From: CAUZFZ01 sp963579025
Lineage (GTDB): Bacteria > Planctomycetota > Planctomycetia > Planctomycetales > Planctomycetaceae
Direction of reading: 5' to 3'
Assembly (NCBI GenBank): GCA_963579025.1
Contig: CAUZFZ010000019.1
Location: 26,594-90,593 of the forward strand
Length of the DNA stretch: 64,000 bases
The notes below the pieces were generated by a model. The model worked only from the letters and a program-made list of their open reading frames with translations, ran no database searches and was not told the DNA's origin. Each line of letters begins with the position of its first letter. The stretch's first letter is position 1. Positions 45,160-54,803 of the stretch are shown in pieces. Made by a program: the position numbers and the translations under genes.

Positions 45160-46228
45160 CGTCGAGTGCGGTTAACTGATTCATTTGCGCCGTCAACTGC
45201 TGTACCTGTTTATCGAGCTTACGTAGCTGCGATCGCATGTCCGGCAGACGAGTCATGGCGATCAGCATTTTCGCAGCCTCTTCGCCGGGTCGCGCGGGGG
45301 ACCCGAACCAGGTTTCACCCGCAGGTACATTCCTGGTGAATCCAGAACCGGCACCAAGTGACGCGCCGGTGCCCACGTTGACGTGGTCCGCGATTCCGGC
45401 CTGTCCACCAGCCAGCACATAATCTCCGGTGTTGCAGGAGCCGGCGAATCCGACCTGCGCGGCGAACGCGTTGTGTTTTCCGATTTCGCAGTTGTGTGCC
45501 ACGTTGACGAGGTTGTCGATCTTTGAACCTTCGCCGATGACCGTCGCATGCACGGCACCGCGGTCGATTGTGCTGCAGGCTCCGATCTCCACGTCGTCTT
45601 CAATGTGCACGTGACCCAGATGCGGAATTCGCTCGTGACACCCATTACGGAAACGGTAACCAAACCCATCTGCACCGATGGCCGTGCCCGCGTGAATGAT
45701 GCAGCGATGACCGATCTCAATATCCGGGTACAGCACGACTCCCGGATGGATCGTCACATTGTCTGCCAGCCGACAGCCGGGACCAATGTAGGCTCCCGGG
45801 AAGACGTCGCAATTGGTACCGATGACAACGTCTTCACTGACGAACGCGCCGGGATAGACATTCGTGCCTTCGCCGATCCGTGCCGAATCAGCAATCACGG
45901 CGTGGTGTGAGAGTCCGATCGTCGGTCGATTTCGCCGGGGACGTTCGTCGGTCAGAAGTAGGATGAATGCGTCGAGGGCATCATCCACGGTGATCAGCGT
46001 GCAGGTGTTGCGCTGAGGTTCGGACAGTTCTTCGAGACGCCCGCGTTCGATGAGGATTGCACCGGCCTGGGCCGTTTCCAGTTCACGCGGCGGAGTCCTG
46101 TCGGCGAAGAACGTGATCGTGTCGGGATCGGCCTTGCTTAACGAATCAACTCGCGTGATCAGCCTGCCTGCGTCGCCATGCACCTCGCCGCCACAGCGAG
46201 CCGCCAGTTGTCCCACTGTTGCATCCAT
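45149..46228 (-). CDS. lpxD: UDP-3-O-acylglucosamine N-acyltransferase LpxD
   Basis: 359-residue acyltransferase that adds the second acyl chain in lipid A synthesis, from acyl-ACP. Starts MDATVGQLAARCGGEVHGDA; left-handed beta-helix hexad repeats run from ADSARIGEGTNVYPGAFVSE to VNVGTGASLGAGSG, and NVAHNCEIGKHNAF holds the catalytic histidine. A C-terminal helix with heptads (DMRSQLRKLDKQVQQLTAQM) follows. An upstream open extension to 46549 has Cys/Arg-rich content and is not part of the protein. Confidence 0.95.
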   Translation of the reverse strand: MDATVGQLAARCGGEVHGDAGRLITRVDSLSKADPDTITFFADRTPPRELETAQAGAILIERGRLEELSEPQRNTCTLITVDDALDAFILLLTDERPRRNRPTIGLSHHAVIADSARIGEGTNVYPGAFVSEDVVIGTNCDVFPGAYIGPGCRLADNVTIHPGVVLYPDIEIGHRCIIHAGTAIGADGFGYRFRNGCHERIPHLGHVHIEDDVEIGACSTIDRGAVHATVIGEGSKIDNLVNVAHNCEIGKHNAFAAQVGFAGSCNTGDYVLAGGQAGIADHVNVGTGASLGAGSGFTRNVPAGETWFGSPARPGEEAAKMLIAMTRLPDMRSQLRKLDKQVQQLTAQMNQLTALDDAA

Positions 46229-46551
46229 GCCGGGTCCTTTCGTGAGGCGGCCGATCGTTGTGTCCGCATCCATGCGTGTGCACGTTGACCACGTGCAAGC
46301 CTCAAGTGAAGCCCGACAAACCCGGCTACGATGCGCGGCGCAAACCGCGCAGACACGGGCCGACGAGCGGCCGTTTGTATCCCATACCTCCAAAATTGGA
46401 CAAGACGTGTTTACCATGCCCAGCTCGTCGCAAACCGGGATGACGAAACGGGAAAACGCGGGTGCGGGCAATCTCCGCAACGTCGCTCTCCGACGTCTGG
46501 CGAGGTCCGCAGCGGTAATCTGGCGAAAGTGCATACACACGGAATCCACTG
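46229..46551. other. Intergenic region between divergent lpxD and aroH
   Basis: 323 bases that should hold both promoters. The only structure I see is a short hairpin TGCGCGG/CCGCGCA near 46333-46352. No repeat or RNA gene recognised. Confidence 0.45.
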
Positions 46552-46923
46552 ATGAGTGTTCGCGGGATACGAGGCGCCACGAGCGTCGAGCAGGACTCTG
46601 CGACCGAGATTCACGACGCCACGCGCGAACTGCTAGAGCAGGTCGTGCAGGCCAACGGAATCGAATCGTTCGACGAGATTGCGTCGATCATCTTCACAAC
46701 GTCGCCGGACCTGACATCGACGTTCCCCGCTGAAGCCGCCCGTGCGATCGGCATGAGTCAGGTGCCGCTGCTGTGTGCTTCAGAAATCGCGGTCCCGGGT
46801 TCGATGCCGCGTTGCGTGCGCGTATTGCTGCACTGGAATACGGACCGCCGACAGGACGCAATCGTGCATATTTACCTGCGCGAGGCGAAAAAACTGCGGC
46901 CGGACGTCGCATCAGCTCAATAA
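46552..46923 (+). CDS. aroH: Chorismate mutase, AroH class
   Basis: 123-residue AroH-type chorismate mutase (chorismate to prephenate, Phe/Tyr branch). MSVRGIRGATSVEQDSATEI is the family start; TRELLEQVVQANGI, IIFTTSPDLTSTFPAEAARA, VPLLCASEIAVPGSMPRCVR and VHIYLREAKKLRPD cover the rest of the trimeric fold, with Arg7 and Arg90-region residues at active-site positions. Chorismate is also the precursor used by the futalosine pathway. Confidence 0.93.
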   Translation: MSVRGIRGATSVEQDSATEIHDATRELLEQVVQANGIESFDEIASIIFTTSPDLTSTFPAEAARAIGMSQVPLLCASEIAVPGSMPRCVRVLLHWNTDRRQDAIVHIYLREAKKLRPDVASAQ

Positions 46924-47118
46924 CGGATCTTGCGCGGCCGCCTTACCGATCCGTCGCCATCACGGGGCCCGGTTGAGTACGATACCCGGCACACGCCGAT
47001 TGAATCACCTTTGAACGTACGTGATCGAACAGATTCTTTGACGATCGGCAGTTTTCTACTGACTTCGGCGGCGGACTCGTGCTCGTGCCCGCCAGGACTG
47101 TCCCTCAGGTGAAACGTC

Positions 47119-50100
47119 ATGGACCTGGTAAATGCAATTGGATTCACTCCGGAGTTAAATCCGGACAGTGCTGCGTCAGAACGACAACGGCGAAGTCGAT
47201 ATGTTGCCCTGAAGCTGATCGCCAACGGACTGCCTTGTCCGGATTTGCCAGACGCGGATGCACAGGCGATCGATGCGGAGCGGTTGCTCGGTTCGTATCA
47301 CCATCGGCTGAAGCAGCTCGACCCGGCCCGGTGCGCGGCTGACATGCGCATCGAGTCCTTCCTGCACTCACATTTTCAGCATGTCGGCGGCGGTCCACTC
47401 CGACTTCCCGACCGCACGGTTGTTCTTGATCGCCACGGACTGGCGCGCGAGTTGTCTCTGCCGCTGGATGGTGACACTTACAGCAACGATCAGGTCTCTT
47501 CCTTCCGAGTACGAAATGGTGTGCTCCACAATCCGCAGCACGACCGCCGCACGACCAGCGGGACATTCCATGTCTGCGAAGGCGGACTTCCAATCCCCGC
47601 CGACAAGCAGTCAGTACCGCAAACGGCGTTCGCTGAGCTGTTCCGGCGGGCGCTTGACCCACCGGCCGAGTCGCTGGAACTGCCGTACACGGCGAACTGC
47701 GAAGAGCCTGCTCGCAGTTTCGTGTCTCTCCTGCTGCGACCGCTCGTGTGCCCGGCCGTTGAAGGCTTCTGCTCCGAGAAACGCATGGAGATTCGCTTCT
47801 TCGCACCGGGCTCGCTGATCGCCAATCTGGATTTCGTCGAGTCAATCTTCGGCAACGCTGGCGACGCGTTCCTTCCGGAAAACGACGCGGGACTGGATGT
47901 CGAACACTGGACCGGCCACACCGGCTGCGTGATCCTGGCGCCGCACCTCACACAGGTCACCAAACGCGAAGTCGGACTGCCGCAACGGGCCGACGCGACT
48001 CCGCGACAGATCGCCGACGGCATGTGCTGGGAATCAGAAGATGAACTCTACAACGGCGGTACACCGTTCAAGCTGACCTGCCGCTCGGATGCTGGCGTGA
48101 TCGTGACGCTGATCGCCGACAATTACTTTGGGTACTGCAAGAAAGAGGTCAAAACGCAAATCAGTTACGCGACCAATCTGTACGGCAATGTTGAGGAAGA
48201 GCATGCCGGCGGAGCCATCGCGTTTGCCAGTTTCAATCTGGGTGACGACTTCAACGCGGACAGCCGCCGCTACAACAATCGCACGTTTGCCGACGTCGCG
48301 ACAGATTACGCAACGCTGATCGATGTGAAGCCTGAAGGCTATGGCATCGATCGAGAACTCCCCGATCTGATCTACATCCCGGAGAACGCTCGAGCATCCG
48401 TACGTGATCAGTCGGTGACCTGGCAGCGGAATGGGGCGCCGCAGTCCATCCCGTTGCTGCCTGAAAAAACCTACATGACTCCGTCGGGATACCGACTGCG
48501 GCTCACGCAGCACCCGGCTGCTCCGACGTGGCGTTTAATCGGCACAATGTACGAAGGCGTCTGCTGCCACAAACCCTGTACTGTCAGCGGTGGGGGCAAA
48601 AGTGAGATCAGCAAGACACTGACCGACTACGTGCTGCACGGACCGATCTTCGTCTCGGACCTCGAAGATGACTTCGCCCAGGTTCAGAAGATCTTCGACC
48701 GCGAGTACTCGGACCGCTGGCGTCCGGACGGGCGATTTCGGCCGGATTACTCGACGCAGCAGGCTCGTCACATTCTGGATCCCGGTCGATCACTGGGCAG
48801 TGTGATCAAGCTGCTGACACCGTCTCTTGATTACACCGATGAGTACAACGCGTGGCTCGATTCGATTCCGGGCCACATTTACGCACTGGTCTTCGCGATC
48901 AAGCGTTTCCATCGCGGCGGTCCGGATGCCAACTGGCGCGAACCTTTTCGCGTTGACATCGTGAATGGAGATTCGGGCCACGAGTTGAAGTTCAGAAACC
49001 GCAGTCTGGTTGGCGATTATCTGCGAGTCGGTCTTCTGAGCGGGAACACGTGGCGAACTTACAAGCTGCGACAGGACTTCGAGGCCGCGGAAAAGACGCA
49101 GATCGAAGACGACATCAGTGTCTCAGTTGTCGTGCCCGCCCGCAGACTCGAGTCAATCGGCACGGCGACGGCACCGGCATGCAGCTACAAGTTCGTCGAA
49201 AACTGCGAATTCCGATTGTTCCAGAGACCGGACGACGCAGTTCACCGAGGCCTCGACAAGCAGTCGGAAGCCGACCTGTCGCGGGAAGACAACTTCATCG
49301 TCAACTTCGAGCCACTTTCGCATCAGCAGGTCGTTGAAGTCTGTAATCGACCGGTCGATCTGAGCGAATTCACCGCGCCGATGCAGCGTCTGATGAAGAG
49401 TGTTGCCGAGTTAAAAGACGAGTACGTGGTGTGCTCGGCGACGCCGCGAATGATCGACGGCAAGCCCAGCCGAAATCCGCGGTATCTCCAGAACCGCCCG
49501 GATTTGATGAACCCCACAAGGCGGGTAATCGCGGAGCGCGGAATCCGGTTGTATCGAGCCGTCCCGATCGACAAACCGGTGCATATACCGGTTCATGCCG
49601 TGCTGCTGGGTCGACGCAATAATCCTCCGGACTACGCGCGTGGCATCCGACCGCTCGCCGTCTACAACCCCATCCATTATCAGGAGCCGCCCGAACTGTT
49701 CATGGACTTCATCAGCTCGCTGACGGGAAAGAGTCCATCAACGACCGGGGCCGGCTCGGAAGGTGCACTCACGAAGGGTCCATTCAACTCGCTGCTGCCG
49801 ATTGCCGATCTCAACAATGCCCTGGTCAGTTTTCTGCTGACAGGACTCGATGGCTTTTCGTCATCGGCCGGCCACATCGGCCCGAACATCCAGGTCGACC
49901 ACGACATCAGCCTGCTGATCCCCGAAATCTGGTGCCGACTGAGTCCTGAAGAGCGTGATCCGCGGTTCCTCATCGCAGAAGGGCTGCTCGAAAAGATCCA
50001 CGACGACATCATCCCCGGCGAAGACATTCCGGCCAGTCGACTGGGCTATCGCATGACGTCACGGTTCGTCCGTCGTTTTCTGGGACGCATCTTTGACAAC

Positions 50101-50598
50101 CCGAGTAAGGTGTTCGACGAAGCGATGTTGAAACCCGAAACGCAGGATCCGATCGCCTTTGCCGACGGAGTGCGTTACATCGTCGAAGCGCACGAACGGG
50201 TTGCCCGGCAGTACTTTGAAGACGGCGGTGTCGAACAGGCGTGTCCGCCACTGCGGGCGCTGCTGCACATCATGGCAGAGGGCAGCTATGAGGGCCTCGG
50301 CCTCAACGACCCCGAGTTACGTGGCATGTTCACGCGGGACGCGATGCTCACAGCCGACTGGTACCGGGAACGGCTGGAAACGAAGCAGCGGCGGGACACA
50401 GTCCTATGGCAGCGACACGTCGACTACCTGGAGCAGGCCCTTGCAGACCCGATGCGATCAGGCGATGCCCTGCAGCTGAACCTCGACGCCCGAGCCGAAC
50501 TGGCTCGCAATGAACTGCGCCGAGTCAGCAGCCCGGAGTACCTCACCGAATTGAACGGCTGCCTGGGCGCGGACCCGATGATGGCATCGGCTGAGTAG
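47119..50598 (+). CDS. Probable pyrophosphate-dependent PEP carboxykinase (very large protein)
   Basis: 1159 residues, no signal peptide or membrane helix. Length and several stretches resemble my memory of PPi-type PEP carboxykinase (oxaloacetate + PPi to PEP + CO2 + Pi), about 1,100-1,150 residues, known from Entamoeba and propionibacteria. Visible: LIADNYFGYCKKEVKTQISY (about 330-350), EEEHAGGAIAFASFNLGDDF, the glycine-rich loop TVSGGGKSEISK (about 487-498) where PEPCKs have the phosphate loop, and an Asp-rich FVSDLEDDF that could bind metal. It has no GTP-PEPCK-like nucleotide signature. Assignment is from memory; another large phosphotransferase is possible. It is monocistronic, with AGGTGA upstream of the ATG. 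Confidence 0.6.
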   Translation: MDLVNAIGFTPELNPDSAASERQRRSRYVALKLIANGLPCPDLPDADAQAIDAERLLGSYHHRLKQLDPARCAADMRIESFLHSHFQHVGGGPLRLPDRTVVLDRHGLARELSLPLDGDTYSNDQVSSFRVRNGVLHNPQHDRRTTSGTFHVCEGGLPIPADKQSVPQTAFAELFRRALDPPAESLELPYTANCEEPARSFVSLLLRPLVCPAVEGFCSEKRMEIRFFAPGSLIANLDFVESIFGNAGDAFLPENDAGLDVEHWTGHTGCVILAPHLTQVTKREVGLPQRADATPRQIADGMCWESEDELYNGGTPFKLTCRSDAGVIVTLIADNYFGYCKKEVKTQISYATNLYGNVEEEHAGGAIAFASFNLGDDFNADSRRYNNRTFADVATDYATLIDVKPEGYGIDRELPDLIYIPENARASVRDQSVTWQRNGAPQSIPLLPEKTYMTPSGYRLRLTQHPAAPTWRLIGTMYEGVCCHKPCTVSGGGKSEISKTLTDYVLHGPIFVSDLEDDFAQVQKIFDREYSDRWRPDGRFRPDYSTQQARHILDPGRSLGSVIKLLTPSLDYTDEYNAWLDSIPGHIYALVFAIKRFHRGGPDANWREPFRVDIVNGDSGHELKFRNRSLVGDYLRVGLLSGNTWRTYKLRQDFEAAEKTQIEDDISVSVVVPARRLESIGTATAPACSYKFVENCEFRLFQRPDDAVHRGLDKQSEADLSREDNFIVNFEPLSHQQVVEVCNRPVDLSEFTAPMQRLMKSVAELKDEYVVCSATPRMIDGKPSRNPRYLQNRPDLMNPTRRVIAERGIRLYRAVPIDKPVHIPVHAVLLGRRNNPPDYARGIRPLAVYNPIHYQEPPELFMDFISSLTGKSPSTTGAGSEGALTKGPFNSLLPIADLNNALVSFLLTGLDGFSSSAGHIGPNIQVDHDISLLIPEIWCRLSPEERDPRFLIAEGLLEKIHDDIIPGEDIPASRLGYRMTSRFVRRFLGRIFDNPSKVFDEAMLKPETQDPIAFADGVRYIVEAHERVARQYFEDGGVEQACPPLRALLHIMAEGSYEGLGLNDPELRGMFTRDAMLTADWYRERLETKQRRDTVLWQRHVDYLEQALADPMRSGDALQLNLDARAELARNELRRVSSPEYLTELNGCLGADPMMASAE

Positions 50599-50665
50599 TA
50601 GTTGGTGCAGTGAGATGATGCACTTCCGCCGGCCCGCGGCTCGCAATTCAGAGTCGCCCGGTTGT

Positions 50666-51100
50666 TCAGTTGACCGGCGTCTGCGTCGCGGCGCATGCGA
50701 ACTCCAACCGGACTGTTGTCTTCCCGTCGACGGTCACTTTGCCGGTCAGGAAGAACGCATTCGACAGTGTCTCGGTCAATTCGACCTCGATGTCGAGCAC
50801 GTCGCCCGGACGGACCATGTTACGGAACTTCGTGTTGTTGACTCGCGTGACAACAGGGACCTGCCCGTCAGCCATTTGCTGCGTTTTCGCAATCAGGATC
50901 GCTCCGGCCTGAAACGCGGCTTCCAGCTGTAACACTCCCGGCAGAATGGGAAAGTGCGGATAGTGCCCGCGAAAGACGTCCAGGTCGTCGTTGATCCGTT
51001 TCCGGGCCACGATGCGGTTGCTCTCGATCTCGATGACCTCGTCGATCCACAAAAATGGCTCGCGATGCGGGATCAGGTCTTCTATTTCCTGGCGATTCAT
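50666..51100 (-). CDS. fabZ: 3-hydroxyacyl-ACP dehydratase FabZ
   Basis: 144-residue hotdog-fold dehydratase of fatty acid elongation. IPHREPFLWIDEVIEIES and the active-site stretch GHYPHFPILPGVLQLEAAFQ (His and Glu) are the family core. VNNTKFRNMVRPGDVLDIEV and late elements match. FabZ/lipid A genes (lpxD, lpxI) lie nearby but in different transcription units. Its own paralogs may exist elsewhere. Confidence 0.92.
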   Translation of the reverse strand: MNRQEIEDLIPHREPFLWIDEVIEIESNRIVARKRINDDLDVFRGHYPHFPILPGVLQLEAAFQAGAILIAKTQQMADGQVPVVTRVNNTKFRNMVRPGDVLDIEVELTETLSNAFFLTGKVTVDGKTTVRLEFACAATQTPVN

Positions 51101-51380
51101 CGGGGTCCCTTCAATTCCTCAGGTTCCAGCGTTCCGCAATCAGCTCGATCCAACGCTCGGGTTTGGAACAATTGACATTGTCCCAAGAGGCGCTTTGCGG
51201 GTGCTTGACGCCTCACCGGGAGAGCCCTAACTTCCGGACCCGCCTGCGGCTTGCTGCCGCTGTGACTTGCCATCGGGCTTCCGCAAAGGACGCGCAGCAC
51301 GATTCCCATCTGCCGCGGCGGTTGTTTTCCGGGGATGCGGCCCCCTTCTTCGAAACTTAGCAGGACATGGTGTATTCACA

Positions 51381-52640
51381 ATGGCTGACCTGATCACTCC
51401 TCATGGCGGTCTCTCCGAGCCCGTCTGCCGAACCGTTCCCGCAGACGAAATTGACAGCTTCAAAGCCGACGCGGCCGGACTGCCGAAAGTCCCAGTCTCA
51501 TCGGCAGACGTCTCGACGGTGTACCGGATCGCCGACGGGACACTCAGCCCGCTGACCGGGCCGATGACTAAAGCTGTCTACGACCGAGTCCTCGACGAGT
51601 CGGTCATCGAAAACAACGGCAAGCTTTACGCCTGGACGATTCCACTGGCTCTTCCCACGACGAGCGAAGTCGCGGCATCGCTGGTAGCCGGACAGAAGGT
51701 CGCGCTGGCATGTCCGGAAGGCAACATCGTCGGCACCCTCGACGTGAGCGATGTCTACGAGTGGGACAAGACGCGCTACCTCAGCAGCGTTTACCTGACC
51801 GAACGAACCGATCACCCGGGCGGAGACATGGTGTTGACGGGTGACGCCGCCAACACACATCTGATCGGCGGAGAAATCCGAGCCCTCCCGCAGCCGAAGA
51901 ATGCGAATTTCGGCCAGTACGTTCTGACGCCGCGTGAAACCCGAGCGCTGGTCGCCGAGCGCGGCTGGGACGCGGCCGTCGCGTTTCAAACGCGTAATCC
52001 GCTGCACCGAGCTCATGAATACGCGATGGTTTACGGGCTGGAGACTCTGATTCGCGAGGGCAAGAACGCCGGTGCGGTCCTGAATCCGCTGATCGGCGAA
52101 ACCAAGGGCGACGACGTCAACGCGGAAATCCGCATGCAGACGTATGAGAAGCTGATCTCCGAACGCAGCCTGGGCGAAGGTGACAGCGACGCCGAACTGT
52201 GGGGTTCACGTAACGAAAGGGTGCCGGATCGCGTCGCGCTGCTGGGTCTGGACATCAAGATGTTCTACGGCGGCCCGAAGGAAGCGGTGATGCACGGGAT
52301 CTACCGTCAGAACTTCGGCTACACCCACATCGTGATCGGCCGCAAACACGCCGACGCCCCCTACCACGACGGAACCGCCATCTGGGGCGACTTCGATGCC
52401 CAGGAGATCTTCAGCAACCTGAACGGCGACCTGCAGATCCAGCCGGTCAAAGTCGGCTTCGCAGCCTTCTACGAATCGCTCGGCCGTGTTGACCTGATGG
52501 AAAACCACTCGGACGAGAAGCCCGTGTTTATTTCCGGCAAAGCCGTGCGAGCGACACTGCAGCAGGGCGAGATGGTCGACGAACGCATCATGCGACCGTC
52601 CACTTCCCGCATTCTCGCCGACGCGATGAAGCAGGATTAA
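51381..52640 (+). CDS. sat: Sulfate adenylyltransferase (ATP sulfurylase)
   Basis: 419 residues from the ATG at 51381 (MADLITPHGGLSEP). ATP + sulfate to APS + PPi, the first step of sulfate assimilation. AVAFQTRNPLHRAHEYAMVY is the QTRNPxHRAHE motif; the HIVIGRKHADAPYHDGTAIW stretch and ISGKAVRATLQQGEMVDERI are typical. No fused APS kinase. It is the stand-alone dimeric type rather than CysDN. A terminator follows. Confidence 0.95.
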   Translation: MADLITPHGGLSEPVCRTVPADEIDSFKADAAGLPKVPVSSADVSTVYRIADGTLSPLTGPMTKAVYDRVLDESVIENNGKLYAWTIPLALPTTSEVAASLVAGQKVALACPEGNIVGTLDVSDVYEWDKTRYLSSVYLTERTDHPGGDMVLTGDAANTHLIGGEIRALPQPKNANFGQYVLTPRETRALVAERGWDAAVAFQTRNPLHRAHEYAMVYGLETLIREGKNAGAVLNPLIGETKGDDVNAEIRMQTYEKLISERSLGEGDSDAELWGSRNERVPDRVALLGLDIKMFYGGPKEAVMHGIYRQNFGYTHIVIGRKHADAPYHDGTAIWGDFDAQEIFSNLNGDLQIQPVKVGFAAFYESLGRVDLMENHSDEKPVFISGKAVRATLQQGEMVDERIMRPSTSRILADAMKQD

Positions 52641-52667
52641 GAGTCAACTCAACTGATCTGAATTCAC

Positions 52668-52693
52668 CGAGCCCGGTCATTTGACCGGGCTCG
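52668..52693 (+). terminator. Rho-independent-like terminator of sat
   Basis: Perfect 12-bp stem CGAGCCCGGTCA (52668-52679) with TGACCGGGCTCG (52682-52693), 28 bases after the sat stop, followed by TTTCG. The T run is short, but the stem is GC-rich. Confidence 0.75.
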
Positions 52694-52812
52694 TTTCGTA
52701 TGGTGGCTGGTCGTGTCCGCTCTCGTCGGTGAAGAGAAACCAGTTCATTGCGATCGGTCCATGTGTATCGGCATTGTCGGTGAATTCGACAGAAGCCAGT
52801 ATCATCCGCGCT

Positions 52813-53013
52813 ATGAAGGTTCGCGAAGTGATTAAACTGATTGAGTCAGATGGCTGGTTTGAGGTCAGACAGACTGGCAGTCATCGTCAGTTTCATCATC
52901 CAGTCAAACCTGGAGCGGTGACTATTGCCGGAAAGCTCAGTAGGGACATCCCCCCTGGAACGCTTAACAGCATCCTGAAACAGTCCAGATTGAAACCGGA
53001 CTCGTCATCCTGA
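52813..53013 (+). CDS. hicA: HicA family toxin (mRNA interferase)
   Basis: 66 residues from the ATG at 52813. dsRBD-like fold; MKVREVIKLIESDGWFEVRQ, then TGSHRQFHHP with the catalytic His24, and the late IPPGTLNSILKQ element are the HicA signatures. It cuts mRNA during stress. An upstream open extension lacks family content. The HicB gene follows after 11 bases. Confidence 0.92.
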   Translation: MKVREVIKLIESDGWFEVRQTGSHRQFHHPVKPGAVTIAGKLSRDIPPGTLNSILKQSRLKPDSSS

Positions 53014-53024
53014 GAGACACTTGA

Positions 53025-53240
53025 ATGCCATATCTCGTTGTGATCGAGCAGAGTGCTGATGGTTTTGGCGCGTACGTCCCCGATCTACCAGGCTGTATCG
53101 CCGTCGGGGACACAACGGACGAGGTTCGGAAACTGATTCGTGAGGCGATTGAACTCCATGTGGACGACATGCGGGAACGCGGCGAGCCGGTTCCCGCTCC
53201 GACCACGGCCGCGGAGTTTGTTGAACTCCAGAACGCCTGA
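53025..53240 (+). CDS. hicB: HicB family antitoxin
   Basis: 71-residue antitoxin with the partially degraded RNase H-like HicB fold: YLVVIEQSADGFGAYVPDLP, GCIAVGDTTDEVRKLIREAI, ELHVDDMRERGEPVPAPT. It is the short type without a C-terminal DNA-binding domain, so autoregulation needs another DNA-binding part or is absent. It neutralises the HicA toxin encoded just upstream. Confidence 0.92.
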   Translation: MPYLVVIEQSADGFGAYVPDLPGCIAVGDTTDEVRKLIREAIELHVDDMRERGEPVPAPTTAAEFVELQNA

Positions 53241-53352
53241 CGCAACTGGTGAGCACACGTGTTGTCGAATGGGTGTATTGATGGGATACGGCGATAGCGA
53301 GTCGCGTGCTGTCCGCGCGATTCTGTTGACCGAATGAATCGAGGATCGAACC

Positions 53353-54789
53353 GTGCTGGGACTACTGGGAGGACGACAGAAAACGTGTGAGGGCATTGGC
53401 CGGCGGCAACTGTTGCAGGCTGGCGGAGCGGGACTTTTCGGGCTGAATCTGCCGCAAGTTCTGGCCGCCGAAGAGCAAACGCCTTTCCAGAATCCCCGTG
53501 CGAAGTCTGTGATCTTCCTGTTTTTATTCGGAGGACCAGCTCAGCACGAGACGTTCGATATGAAGCCCGAGGCTCCGGATTCGATCCGTGGCCCGTTCAA
53601 GCCGATCGACTCGCGCACGCCCGGTCTGAGGATCAGCGAACACCTGCCACGCACGGCGGAGATTTCGGACCGGCTCAGTGTGGTTCGCACGATGAGCCAC
53701 TCGTTCAACGACCACAGTGGAGCGGGGCATTACATCCAGACCGGACACCGCTGGCACCTTCCCATCGGTGGCGGATTCAATGTGACGCCCCAGGACTGGC
53801 CGTCGATGGGCTCGGTGGTGGAATACCTCACACAACGGCATCCGGAATTCGGTCGCGACATGCCCAGCTATGCCGTCGTGCCAAATTTCCTCGGTCGGTT
53901 GCAGGACTATCGCGTCCAGCTTCGGCGTCCGGGAGAGACGGCCGGTTGGCTGGGCCGCGGATACGACCCGATCAACACGCGCATTGAAAAGCGAGACAGC
54001 AAAGACAACCCCTACTTTCGCGACTGCGCCGATGAAGAGCTGACCTTTCAGATTGAGGGGCTGGTGAATCACGAGTCACTCACGCTGGACCGTCTTAGTC
54101 GCCGCAGCTCACTACTGCAGCAATTCGACGACGGACAGCGAGCAATCACAACAAAACAACTCGACGCCTACGATCAGTTTCAGCGGCGGGCCTTGAACCT
54201 GGTGACCTCGGCAAAAGCACGTGAGGCACTCGACATCACGCGTGAGCCGGCTGAGCTGCGAGATCAGTACGGGCGGCATCTTTTCGGACAGTCGACCCTG
54301 ATGGCCCGACGACTGATCGAAGCGGGAACTCGATTCGTCACCGTGCACTATGACTGCGTGGACGGTTACTCATGGGATTCACACCGCAGCAGCAAGTTCC
54401 TGGAAAAGCACCTTATTCCGACGCTCGACCAGGCGCTTTCGTCGTTAATCATCGATCTCGACGATCGCGGTTTGCTCGACGAGACGCTGGTCGTCTGTCT
54501 GGGTGAGATGGGACGGACTCCGAAGGCGAACAGCGTCTGGGGTCGCAATCACTGGAGCACGCTGTTCCCGGCGGTCCTGGCGGGAGCCGGCATTCATCGC
54601 GGCGGGCTGTTTGGCGAATCCGATCGCGATGGTGCTTATGCAGTGACTCCACCGGTCAGCCCTGAGAATCTGGCCGCGACGATCTATCACGCGCTGGGGA
54701 TCGACCATGAACTCCGCGTGCCGGACGCTCAAGGCCGACCGACGCACGTCGTGCACAATGGCGAGCCCGTCCTGGAACTGTTTACCTGA
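53353..54789 (+). CDS. DUF1501 family exported protein
   Basis: 478 residues from the GTG at 53353. Tat-like N-terminus (CEGIGRRQLLQAGGAGLFGL), then SVIFLFLFGGPAQHETFDMK, LSVVRTMSHSFNDHSGAGHY, a long middle, AGTRFVTVHYDCVDGYSWDS, TLVVCLGEMGRTPKANSVWG and RNHWSTLFPAVLAGAGI. It is the second DUF1501 in the window, only moderately similar to the first. An HD-domain gene follows after 14 bases and is probably co-transcribed. Confidence 0.92.
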   Translation: MLGLLGGRQKTCEGIGRRQLLQAGGAGLFGLNLPQVLAAEEQTPFQNPRAKSVIFLFLFGGPAQHETFDMKPEAPDSIRGPFKPIDSRTPGLRISEHLPRTAEISDRLSVVRTMSHSFNDHSGAGHYIQTGHRWHLPIGGGFNVTPQDWPSMGSVVEYLTQRHPEFGRDMPSYAVVPNFLGRLQDYRVQLRRPGETAGWLGRGYDPINTRIEKRDSKDNPYFRDCADEELTFQIEGLVNHESLTLDRLSRRSSLLQQFDDGQRAITTKQLDAYDQFQRRALNLVTSAKAREALDITREPAELRDQYGRHLFGQSTLMARRLIEAGTRFVTVHYDCVDGYSWDSHRSSKFLEKHLIPTLDQALSSLIIDLDDRGLLDETLVVCLGEMGRTPKANSVWGRNHWSTLFPAVLAGAGIHRGGLFGESDRDGAYAVTPPVSPENLAATIYHALGIDHELRVPDAQGRPTHVVHNGEPVLELFT

Positions 54790-54803
54790 TCGCAGGGACC
54801 ACT

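Noticed and set aside
46229..46549. Upstream extension of lpxD
   Set aside because: Cys/Arg-rich with no LpxD similarity; LpxD proteins begin close to the ATG at 46228.
47144..47845. 233-residue minus-strand frame
   Set aside because: Antisense to the 1159-residue gene, with Arg/Cys-rich low-complexity content.
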